Shown piece after piece: positions 53,655 through 64,000 of a stretch of 64,000 nucleotides of DNA. This stretch comes from J029 sp964482495 (GTDB taxonomy: Bacteria > Planctomycetota > UBA1135): the NCBI GenBank assembly GCA_964482495.1, contig CAYZXS010000001.1, forward strand, positions 1 to 64,000, written 5' to 3'. Position 1 is the first letter of the stretch. Every line of letters starts with the position of its first letter. The notes below the pieces were generated by a model. The model made no database searches. It was not told where the DNA came from and saw only the letters and a list, made by a program, of their open reading frames with translations. Position numbers and translations under genes: made by a program.

Positions 53655-54568
53655 TGCTCGCCACGCGGGTCGGCGCCCTCGAGCTCAGCAGCCCGCTGCT
53701 GACCGCCTCGGGCACCTTCGGCCACGACGGCGAGGCGACCGCCTTCCTCGAGCCGGGGGACCTCGGGGCGCTGGTGCTGAAGACGGTCACGCCGCGGCCG
53801 CGCCACGGCAATCGCGCCCCCCGGCTGGTCGAGACCCCCTGCGGGCTGATGAACTCCATCGGCCTGGAGAACCGCGGCGTCGAGGCCTTCCTGGCCGAGA
53901 ACCTGGGCGCCCTCGAGCGGCTGCCCATGCCGGTCGTGGCGAACGCCGGCGGCGAGTCGGTGGAGGAGTACGCCGCCATGATCCGGGCCTTCGGCCCGCT
54001 CGACGCCTTCGCCGCCATCGAGGTCAACCTCAGCTGCCCCAACGTCCAGGGCGGCAGCCTGCCCTTCTCGAGCTCGGCCGAGGCCGTGGCCGAGGTGGTG
54101 GCGGCTTGCCGAGCCCTGACGGACAAGCCGCTGTGGGCCAAGCTCTCCCCGAACGTCACCCGGATCGCGCCGCTCGCCGCTGCCGCCGAAGCGGCCGGGG
54201 CCGACGCCCTGACCGTCTGCAACACCGTGCTCGGCCTGGCCGTCGACTGGCGCCAGCGCAAGCCCGCGCTGGGCGCCGGCTTCGGCGGGCTCTCCGGCCC
54301 TGCGGTGCGGCCGATCGCCATGCGCATGGTCCGGGAGGCTTCCCAGGCGGTCTCGATCCCGATCGTCGCCAGCGGCGGCGCCGCCTGCGCCGACGACGTG
54401 CTCCAATTCCTGGTCGCGGGGGCGAGCGCCGTGCAGATCGGCACCGCCGGCTTCCGCGAGCCCTCCTGCGTCAGCCGCGTCGCCGCCGAGCTGCGGCGGG
54501 AGCTGGCCGCCGAGGGCCTCACTGCCGCCGAGCTGGTCGGCACCCTGGAGTGGCCGGAGCCCGCCTGA
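53654..54568 (+). CDS. pyrD: Dihydroorotate dehydrogenase, class 1 (PyrD type B)
   Basis: 304 residues from the ATG overlapping the lspA stop. FMN-binding and active-site segments are SPLLTASGTFGHDGE, KTVTPRPRHGN, MNSIGLENRGVEAFL, VNLSCPNVQGG (catalytic Cys of class 1) and SGGAACADDVLQFLVAGASAVQIGTA. It oxidises dihydroorotate to orotate in pyrimidine synthesis. Type B enzymes need the PyrK electron-transfer subunit, which is not adjacent here. Type A enzymes also use Cys, so the subtype is probable rather than certain. Confidence 0.9.
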   Translation: MLATRVGALELSSPLLTASGTFGHDGEATAFLEPGDLGALVLKTVTPRPRHGNRAPRLVETPCGLMNSIGLENRGVEAFLAENLGALERLPMPVVANAGGESVEEYAAMIRAFGPLDAFAAIEVNLSCPNVQGGSLPFSSSAEAVAEVVAACRALTDKPLWAKLSPNVTRIAPLAAAAEAAGADALTVCNTVLGLAVDWRQRKPALGAGFGGLSGPAVRPIAMRMVREASQAVSIPIVASGGAACADDVLQFLVAGASAVQIGTAGFREPSCVSRVAAELRRELAAEGLTAAELVGTLEWPEPA

Positions 54569-54596
54569 GCCCTTCGGGCGGCGGCCTGCTCAGAGC

Positions 54597-54602
54597 TATA
54601 CT
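54597..54602 (+). promoter_or_regulatory. -10-like hexamer TATACT upstream of secA
   Basis: TATACT in the 96-base pyrD-secA gap gives a leader of about 55 bases. No clear -35 is visible. Confidence 0.35.
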
Positions 54603-54664
54603 TCCCAATCGCATTCCGGCCGGAACCCCGGCGCGGAGACCTCTCGCCTAGCCACGAATCCTCG

Positions 54665-57523
<2,859 letters not shown>

Positions 57524-57536
57524 GCCCTGGACCACC

Positions 57537-58844
57537 ATGCGCGGCCGCTTCGACGCCGCCTACCTGCTCTACGACGCCCTGCTCTACCTGGCGGGGCTGC
57601 TGCTGGTGCCGGTGATGCTGCTGCGGGCCCTGCTGCAGCCGCGGGCGCGGCGGGGCATCCTCGAGCGGCTGGGCTTCGCTCGACACGACCCGCGCTTCGC
57701 CGGCGGCCTGCTGCTGCACGGCGTCTCCGTGGGGGAGGTGGCGGCGATGCGGCCCCTGATCGAAGCCATCCAGGAGGCCCGCCCCGGCCTGCCGCTGGCG
57801 ATCTCCTCGACCACCCCGAGCGGCCGACAGACGGCCCAGCGGCTGTTCCCCGAGCTGGCGGTCTACGCCTTCCCGCTGGACCTCTCCTTCGCCTGCCGCC
57901 GCTTCCTCAAGCGGGTTCGGCCCAGCGCCGTGGTCCTGATGGAGCTGGAGATCTGGCCCAACTTCCTGCGCGCCTGCAACCGCCGCGAGCTGCCGGTGGC
58001 GATCGTCAACGGCCGCATCACCGAGCGCTCGATGTCCGGCTACCGTCGGGTCCAGCGGCTGCTGCCGCAATTCGACCGAATCGGCCTCTACGGGGTCCAG
58101 AACGACCGCTACGCCAACCGCTTCCGGAAGCTGGCGGTGCCCTGGGACCGGATCCACGTCACCGGCAACCTGAAGTTCGACAACCTGCCCCGCTATGACC
58201 TCGAGGCCCCGCCCCCGGAGCCCTGGCCGACCTGGCTCGGCGGGCGGGTCGCGGTGGCCATGGGCTCGACCCACGAGCCGGAGGAGCTGGACCTGCTCTT
58301 CGAGGCCAACCGGAGGCCAGAGTTCGACGGCGTGCTGTTCCTGGTGGTGCCGCGCCACCCCAAGCGGGCGCCGAAGCTGCTCCGGGACCTGCGCGAGGCC
58401 CTCGGGGAGCGCCCGGTGCTGCTCAGGAGCAGCCAGCCCGAGGACCAGCCGCTGCCCGACGGCGCCGTGCTGGTGGTCGACAGCTTCGGAGAGATGGAGG
58501 CGGTCTACCGCTGCTGCCGGCTGGCCTTCGTCGGCGGCTCGTTGATCCCGCACGGCGGCCAGAACGTGCTCGAGCCCGCCGCCCTCGGCAAGCCCGTGCT
58601 GGTCGGTCCCTACACCGACAACTTCGTCGACGAGGTCGGCTTGCTCCAGGAGGGGGGAGGGCTGCTGCGTGCAGAGGACCCCGCTGGTCTGTTAACCTGT
58701 GCCTCGGAATGGGTCGCAGACCCCGCTGCGGCCGCCGATTCCGGCCGTCGCGGCGCCCAAGCCCTCTCCGCCCGCCGCGGCGCCGCCGCCACCACGCTCC
58801 GCATGCTGGAGCAGGCCGGCATCCTCCCTTCCCAAGCACCCTGA
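57537..58844 (+). CDS. waaA: 3-deoxy-D-manno-octulosonic acid transferase (Kdo transferase)
   Basis: 435 residues from the ATG at 57537. One N-terminal helix (LLYDALLYLAGLLLVPVMLL) anchors it at the inner membrane. The N-domain shows LLLHGVSVGEVAAMRPLIEAI and STTPSGRQTAQRLFP. The centre has LMELEIWPNFLRACNRRELPV and the glycosyltransferase C-domain has VVDSFGEMEAVYRCCRLAFVGGSL and GGQNVLEPAALGKPVLVGP. It adds Kdo to lipid A precursors, forming the LPS inner core. Together with lpxH and gmhB it supports an LPS-bearing outer membrane. Confidence 0.93.
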   Translation: MRGRFDAAYLLYDALLYLAGLLLVPVMLLRALLQPRARRGILERLGFARHDPRFAGGLLLHGVSVGEVAAMRPLIEAIQEARPGLPLAISSTTPSGRQTAQRLFPELAVYAFPLDLSFACRRFLKRVRPSAVVLMELEIWPNFLRACNRRELPVAIVNGRITERSMSGYRRVQRLLPQFDRIGLYGVQNDRYANRFRKLAVPWDRIHVTGNLKFDNLPRYDLEAPPPEPWPTWLGGRVAVAMGSTHEPEELDLLFEANRRPEFDGVLFLVVPRHPKRAPKLLRDLREALGERPVLLRSSQPEDQPLPDGAVLVVDSFGEMEAVYRCCRLAFVGGSLIPHGGQNVLEPAALGKPVLVGPYTDNFVDEVGLLQEGGGLLRAEDPAGLLTCASEWVADPAAAADSGRRGAQALSARRGAAATTLRMLEQAGILPSQAP

Positions 58845-58860
58845 CCTGCCCGCTCCGCCC

Positions 58861-60060
<1,200 letters not shown>

Positions 60061-60101
60061 GCCGCAGCCCGCCACCCCCGAAGAAGCGAATCCAGAACAA
60101 C

Positions 60102-61373
60102 ATGACGACCACCGAAGCCGTGCAATACAAGGTCGCTGACCTCTCCCTCGCCGCCGAAGGGCGGCTGCTGATCGACTGGGCCGAGAGCCGCATGCCGGTG
60201 CTGATGGCGCTGCGCGAGAAGTTCGCCGAGACCCAGCCGCTGAAGGGCCAGCGCATCGCCGGCTGCCTGCATGTCACCAAGGAGACGGCTGTGCTGATCC
60301 GGACCCTCAAGGCCGCCGGGGCCGAGGTCGCCTGGTCGGGCTGTAACCCGCTCAGCACCCACGACGCCGTCGCCGCCGCGCTGGCCGAGGAGGGCATCCA
60401 CATCTACGCCTGGTACGGCCAGGACACCGAGGCCTTCTACTGGTCGATCGACCAGACCATCGAGTTCGGCCCGACCCTGACCCTGGACGACGGCGCCGAC
60501 CTGATCTTCCGGGTCCACAGCAGCCACCCCGAGGCGATGAAGACCATCGTCGGCGGCTCCGAGGAGACCACCACCGGCGTCCACCGGCTGCGCGCCATGG
60601 CCGACGACGGCAAGCTCGAGTACCCGGTCATCGCCGTCAACGACGCCGAGACCAAGTGGGACTTCGACAACGTCTACGGCACCGGCCAGTCCAGCCTGGA
60701 CGGCATCCTGCGGGCCACCTCGGTGCTGCTCGCCGGCAAGAACTTCGTCACCGCCGGCTTCGGCCACTGCGGCCGCGGCTGCGCCCTGCGCGCCAAGGGC
60801 ATGGGAGCCAACGTGATCGCCACCGAGATCAAGCCGACCGCGGCGCTCAAGGCCACCCTCGAGGGGGTGCAGGTCATGAAGATGGACGAGGCCGCCAAGG
60901 TCGGCGACGTCTTCATCACCACCACCGGCATGAAGGACGTGATCGTCAAGCGCCACTTCGACTCGATGAAGGACGGCGCCATCGTCTGCAACACCGGCCA
61001 CTACGACTGCGAGCTGAACCTCGAGGACCTGGCCGAGCTGACGGTCTCGAAGCGCGAGATGCGCGACAATTGCATCGAGCACACCCTGCACGACGGCCGG
61101 CGCATCTACGTCCTGGCCGAGGGCCGGCTGGTCAACCTGGCCGCCGCCGAGGGCCACCCCTCGGAGGTCATGGACATGAGCTTCGCCAACCAGCTCCAGG
61201 CCATGCTGATGCTGGCCCGGGAAGGCGAAACCCTGGGCAAGGGCGTGCATATGCTGCCCGAGGAGCTCGACCAGGAGATCGCCGGCATCAAGCTGGCCTC
61301 GATGGGGCTGGGGCTCGACGAGCTCACTGAGGAGCAGAAGGCCTACGCCACCGATTACTCGCAAGGGACTTGA
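60102..61373 (+). CDS. ahcY: S-adenosyl-L-homocysteine hydrolase
   Basis: 423 residues. Conserved parts are GCLHVTKETAVLIRTLKAAGAEV, SCNPLSTHDAV-like GCNPLSTHDAVAAAL, the NAD-binding GFGHCGRGCALRAKGMGANV, FITTTGMKDV and NTGHYDCELN. It hydrolyses SAH to adenosine and homocysteine, relieving inhibition of methyltransferases, and pairs with the adjacent metK. The shorter length without the roughly 40-residue insertion is common in many bacteria. The ATG follows a purine-rich AAGAAGCG. Confidence 0.96.
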   Translation: MTTTEAVQYKVADLSLAAEGRLLIDWAESRMPVLMALREKFAETQPLKGQRIAGCLHVTKETAVLIRTLKAAGAEVAWSGCNPLSTHDAVAAALAEEGIHIYAWYGQDTEAFYWSIDQTIEFGPTLTLDDGADLIFRVHSSHPEAMKTIVGGSEETTTGVHRLRAMADDGKLEYPVIAVNDAETKWDFDNVYGTGQSSLDGILRATSVLLAGKNFVTAGFGHCGRGCALRAKGMGANVIATEIKPTAALKATLEGVQVMKMDEAAKVGDVFITTTGMKDVIVKRHFDSMKDGAIVCNTGHYDCELNLEDLAELTVSKREMRDNCIEHTLHDGRRIYVLAEGRLVNLAAAEGHPSEVMDMSFANQLQAMLMLAREGETLGKGVHMLPEELDQEIAGIKLASMGLGLDELTEEQKAYATDYSQGT

Positions 61374-61375
61374 AC

Positions 61376-62038
61376 ATGCTGATCGCCCGCACCCTGAAAG
61401 GCGCCGCCCGAGCCGGCTTCACCCTGCTGGAGATGATGGTGGTGATCATCATCATCGGGATCCTGTCCACCTACCTGATCGTCAACGTTCCGGAGTGGAT
61501 GGACAAGGCCAACCTGTCGGCGTGCGAGATCAACATGCGCAACGCCTACCGCTACATGGTCTCCTGGCAGGCCGACCACGAGGGCTCGCTGCCCCGGGAC
61601 TCGGGCCAGAAGTTCTGGCTGCGGCTGTGGAAGGACAAGCAGTTCGAGCACTCGGAGAGCCACGCCAAGATGTTCTTCTGCCCGAACGCCAACTTCCAGG
61701 AGTACGTCGACCCAGAGGAGTACCCGATGGGGGTCGAGGAGTACCTCGACCTGTGGGACGAGCTGCCCGAGGGCGGCCTGTCCTACGCCGGCTTCGACTC
61801 CGGCGGTGACCGCTCGATCCGGTCCCGGCTGAAGAAGAGCCCGGCCAAGACGGCGATCATGTCCGACTCGCACTGGAGCCACCGCACGGCGATGGTCTAC
61901 ATGACCGCCGACGGCGTCCAGCACCGGCTGCTGGCCTCCGAGCTGATGGAGGAATACGGCATCAACGTCGACGAGGTCGAGTTCCTGCCTGGGCCGGGCT
62001 GCGAGGTCGAGATCCTGGAGACCGTCAGTTCGAATTGA
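61376..62038 (+). CDS. Pseudopilin-like protein with type IV N-terminal methylation motif
   Basis: 220 residues. The N-terminus has a prepilin-peptidase site and hydrophobic helix (AGFTLLEMMVVIIIIGILS), with Glu5 after the cleavage Gly. The globular part (residues 45-220) shows SWQADHEGSLPRDSGQ and a Cys in MFFCPNANFQ, and resembles type II secretion or planctomycete prepilin-like domains (DUF1559-type proteins have a different ending). It may be a pseudopilin; no other pilus or type II secretion genes are near. It starts 2 bases after ahcY and its stop overlaps miaB (TGATG). Confidence 0.78.
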   Translation: MLIARTLKGAARAGFTLLEMMVVIIIIGILSTYLIVNVPEWMDKANLSACEINMRNAYRYMVSWQADHEGSLPRDSGQKFWLRLWKDKQFEHSESHAKMFFCPNANFQEYVDPEEYPMGVEEYLDLWDELPEGGLSYAGFDSGGDRSIRSRLKKSPAKTAIMSDSHWSHRTAMVYMTADGVQHRLLASELMEEYGINVDEVEFLPGPGCEVEILETVSSN

Positions 62039-63573
62039 TGCCTCCGGAGCCGAGCTCCACCGCCCGCCGCACCGACACCCGCAGCTTCCACCTGCGGGTG
62101 TTCGGCTGTCAGATGAACTTCTACGACGGCGAACTGATCCGGGGCGCGCTGCAGCGCCGCGGCTGGCAGGAGGCCGAGGAGCCCGACCGGGCCGACCTGG
62201 TGCTGTTCCACACCTGCTCGGTGCGGGAGCACGCCGAGGAGCGGGTCCACTCCCTGCTGGGCGAGCTCAAGCGGGTCAAGCGGGAGCGCCCCGAGCTGGT
62301 GGTCGGCGTGGTCGGCTGCATGGCCGAGCGGGAGGGCGCCGAGCTGTTCGAGCGCGAGCCCCACGTCGACATCGTCTGCGGCTCGCGCCACTTCCCCGGC
62401 CTGCCGGACCAGGTCGAGCGGGTACTCGGCGGCGAAGAGCGGGTGCTCGAGCTGGGCGACGCCGCCCAGGCGGTGGACGCGCCGGTGCGCGACCTGATCG
62501 GGCGCCCCGGCGGCCACATGGCCCAGGTCGCGGTGATGCGCGGCTGCGATTTGAACTGCAGCTTCTGCATCGTGCCCTCGGTGCGCGGCCGGGTCGAGAG
62601 CCGCCCGGTCGCCCAAGTGGTCGACGAGTGCCGGCGCCTCATCGACCAAGGGGTCACCGACATCAGCCTGCTGGGCCAGACGATCGACGCCTACGGCGCC
62701 GACCTCGGCCCCAAGGGCGAGCGCCCCAAGCTCGGCCGCCTGCTCGACGAGCTGGCGGAGCTCGAGGGCCTCCACCGGGTTCGGCTGATCACCCTGCACC
62801 CGTCCTACTGCGACGAGGAGCTGGCCGACGCCATGGCCCGCTCGCCGCAGTTCCTGCGCCTGCTGCCGATCCCGCTGCAGTCCGGCAGCGACCGCGTCCT
62901 GCGGGCGATGAAGCGCGGTTACACCGCGGACCTCTACCGGCGCCGGGTCGACCTGCTGCGGGAGCGCATGCCGGATCTGGAGCTGGTGTCGGACTGGATC
63001 GTCGGTTTCCCCGGCGAGAGCGACGAGGACTTCGCTGCCTCCGAGGCTGCCATGCGCGAATTCGGCTTCCTCCAGAGCTTCGTCTTCCAGTACAGCCCGC
63101 GGCCCGGCACGCCCGCCTACGGCCTGGAGGACGACGTCGCCAAGGAGGTCAAGGGGGCCCGCAACCGGCGCCTGCTCGACCTCCAGCACCAGATCGCCCG
63201 CGAGCGGACCCCGCGCATGGTCGGCCAGCGCAGCGCGATGATGTTGGAGAAGCCCTTCGAGCGGGCGCCCGAGTATTGGATCGGCCGGATCCGCAACGGC
63301 CACCACGCGCTGCTCGGCCACCGCCCCGGCTTCGAGGCCGGGCGCATGGTCGACGTCCGCCTCGAGGGCTGGAACGGCCGCGAGCTCCTGGCCGAGGACC
63401 ACCCCAGTCCGGGTGAGCTGGCGGCCTTGGCGGTGCGAGCCGCCGAGCAGGCCTTGGAGCGAGCCCGCTTCGAGTCGCCTCCGCCCGAGCCCCTGCCCGA
63501 GCCGGGAGCCACCGGCCCGGCCTTACCGCTCTTCCAGCCGGAGCCGGCCCCCGGGCCAGCGGAGCAGCCTTGA
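62038..63573 (+). CDS. miaB: tRNA-2-methylthio-N6-dimethylallyladenosine synthase
   Basis: 511 residues from the ATG overlapping the previous stop. The MTTase domain has FGCQMN, HTCSVRE and VGCMAER Cys ligands for the auxiliary cluster. The radical-SAM domain has MRGCDLNCSFCIVPSVRG (CxxxCxxC) and SLLGQTIDAYG, followed by FQYSPRPGTPAY and a TRAM-like domain (RTPRMVGQRSAMMLEKPFER). It methylthiolates i6A37 in tRNAs reading UNN codons, using SAM made by the nearby metK. The C-terminal about 50 residues are a Pro/Glu-rich tail not usual for MiaB, which contains a rare TTA Leu codon at 63523. Confidence 0.93.
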   Translation: MPPEPSSTARRTDTRSFHLRVFGCQMNFYDGELIRGALQRRGWQEAEEPDRADLVLFHTCSVREHAEERVHSLLGELKRVKRERPELVVGVVGCMAEREGAELFEREPHVDIVCGSRHFPGLPDQVERVLGGEERVLELGDAAQAVDAPVRDLIGRPGGHMAQVAVMRGCDLNCSFCIVPSVRGRVESRPVAQVVDECRRLIDQGVTDISLLGQTIDAYGADLGPKGERPKLGRLLDELAELEGLHRVRLITLHPSYCDEELADAMARSPQFLRLLPIPLQSGSDRVLRAMKRGYTADLYRRRVDLLRERMPDLELVSDWIVGFPGESDEDFAASEAAMREFGFLQSFVFQYSPRPGTPAYGLEDDVAKEVKGARNRRLLDLQHQIARERTPRMVGQRSAMMLEKPFERAPEYWIGRIRNGHHALLGHRPGFEAGRMVDVRLEGWNGRELLAEDHPSPGELAALAVRAAEQALERARFESPPPEPLPEPGATGPALPLFQPEPAPGPAEQP

Positions 63574-64000
63574 GCGCCCGCGACAGCCACCTGATCGACA
63601 AGGCGCTGGCCGAGGCCCGCGCGGCGGGTTGGCTCGAGACCGCGCCCAATCCGCGCGTCGGCGCCCTGGCCCTCGCCGGCGGGCACGTCGTCGGCCGCGG
63701 CTGCCACCGCGGCTTCGGCGGCCCGCACGCCGAGGAGGCCGCCCTGCGGGATGCCGGCGCCTGGGACGACGCCGCGGGCCGGCCCCTACCTGGACGGGTG
63801 GACGAGATGGTGGTCAGCTTGGAGCCCTGCTCGGCGGCCGGCGGCGAGAAGCGCCGGCCTCCCTGCACCGAGCTGCTGTTGCAGGCCGGCGTCACCCGGG
63901 TCCTCGTGGGCGCGGTCGACCCGGACCCTCGCCACGCCGGCGCCGGCCTGGGCCTCCTGGAAGCCGCCGGGGTGGAGGTCCGCCGGATCGACCAGCAATC
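63570..64000 (+). CDS. ribD: Riboflavin biosynthesis deaminase/reductase RibD, N-terminal part (cut by window end)
   Basis: The first 143 codons are visible, starting at a TTG that overlaps the miaB stop (TTGA). The N-terminal deaminase domain has the zinc motif GGPHAEEAAL and SLEPCSAAGGEKRRPPCTELLL, preceded by TAPNPRVGALAL. RibD deaminates 2,5-diamino-6-ribosylamino-pyrimidinone phosphate and, through its C-terminal domain (outside the window), reduces the ribosyl group. The PCSAAG sequence replaces the more common PCSHHG. Start choice rests on overlap and family length. Confidence 0.88.
   Translation, partial: MSARDSHLIDKALAEARAAGWLETAPNPRVGALALAGGHVVGRGCHRGFGGPHAEEAALRDAGAWDDAAGRPLPGRVDEMVVSLEPCSAAGGEKRRPPCTELLLQAGVTRVLVGAVDPDPRHAGAGLGLLEAAGVEVRRIDQQ

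Overview
This 64 kb window is a GC-rich, gene-dense bacterial chromosome segment carrying about 63 protein genes and two tRNA genes. No gap between genes is longer than about 140 bases. There is no phage, insertion sequence, CRISPR array or rRNA. One 100-N assembly gap (35990-36089) splits prmC, and the flanks show it to be an artefact. The gene set points to a Gram-negative, lipopolysaccharide-bearing bacterium (lpxH, waaA, gmhB, an ArnT-like glycosyltransferase, lspA, murA). A TPR protein ending in two RNA polymerase alpha C-terminal-like domains, a DUF1573 lipoprotein, CxxC-zinc-ribbon membrane proteins and sulfatase-fold enzymes suggest Planctomycetota or a close relative. That assignment is an inference. 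The 100-N gap flanked by identical 55-mers suggests a draft or metagenome assembly.

Layout. 1-4.3 kb: the end of pheT, an ArnT-like glycosyltransferase, a polyprenyl-phosphate sugar transferase and a DUF5658 protein. 4.3-11 kb: a sigma-54 activator with a degenerate receiver, a pseudo-histidine kinase, gmhB, a LOG-family protein, then efp, a membrane c-type cytochrome and rpoN. 11-19 kb: agmatinase, an NtrC-type regulator, lpxH, cmk, rpsA with a strong terminator, an export-signal protein and tyrS. 19-24 kb: a DUF1573 lipoprotein and two sulfatase-fold paralogues. 23.5-31.6 kb: glyA, then mtnA-purE-ruvA and the alpha-CTD/TPR protein on the minus strand, then murA, ffh and rpsP. 31.6-36.5 kb: a catalytically degenerate endonuclease III-like protein with a lysine-rich tail, maf, rpmE, prfA, a membrane protein and prmC. 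36.5-44.7 kb: PilZ, ssb, moaD-moaE, a metallo-beta-lactamase hydrolase, ETF-quinone oxidoreductase, leucyl aminopeptidase, an M20 amidohydrolase, two tRNAs, DUF423 and a NIL-domain protein. 44.8-54.6 kb: two zinc-ribbon membrane proteins, uvrB-uvrC, a tyrosine recombinase, a DksA/TraR-type protein, lspA and pyrD. 54.6-64 kb: secA, waaA, metK, ahcY, a pseudopilin-like protein, miaB and the start of ribD.

How the genes work together. metK and ahcY form an S-adenosylmethionine/homocysteine cycle that also supplies miaB, and mtnA would recycle methylthioribose. rpoN sits in the same window as two AAA+ sigma-54 activators. Translation is represented by pheT, efp, rpsA, tyrS, rpsP, rpmE, prfA and prmC; protein export by ffh, secA and lspA.

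The most notable signals are: (i) many transcription-unit starts with a TA(T/G)NNT -10-like hexamer only 6-11 bases before the start codon, which suggests widespread leaderless or near-leaderless mRNAs; (ii) a class I-shaped tRNA with a UAA (Leu) anticodon; (iii) a dead endonuclease III fold with an intact 4Fe-4S motif and a histone-H1-like tail; (iv) a pseudo-kinase/pseudo-receiver pair controlling a sigma-54 AAA+ domain; and (v) the alpha-CTD/TPR protein.
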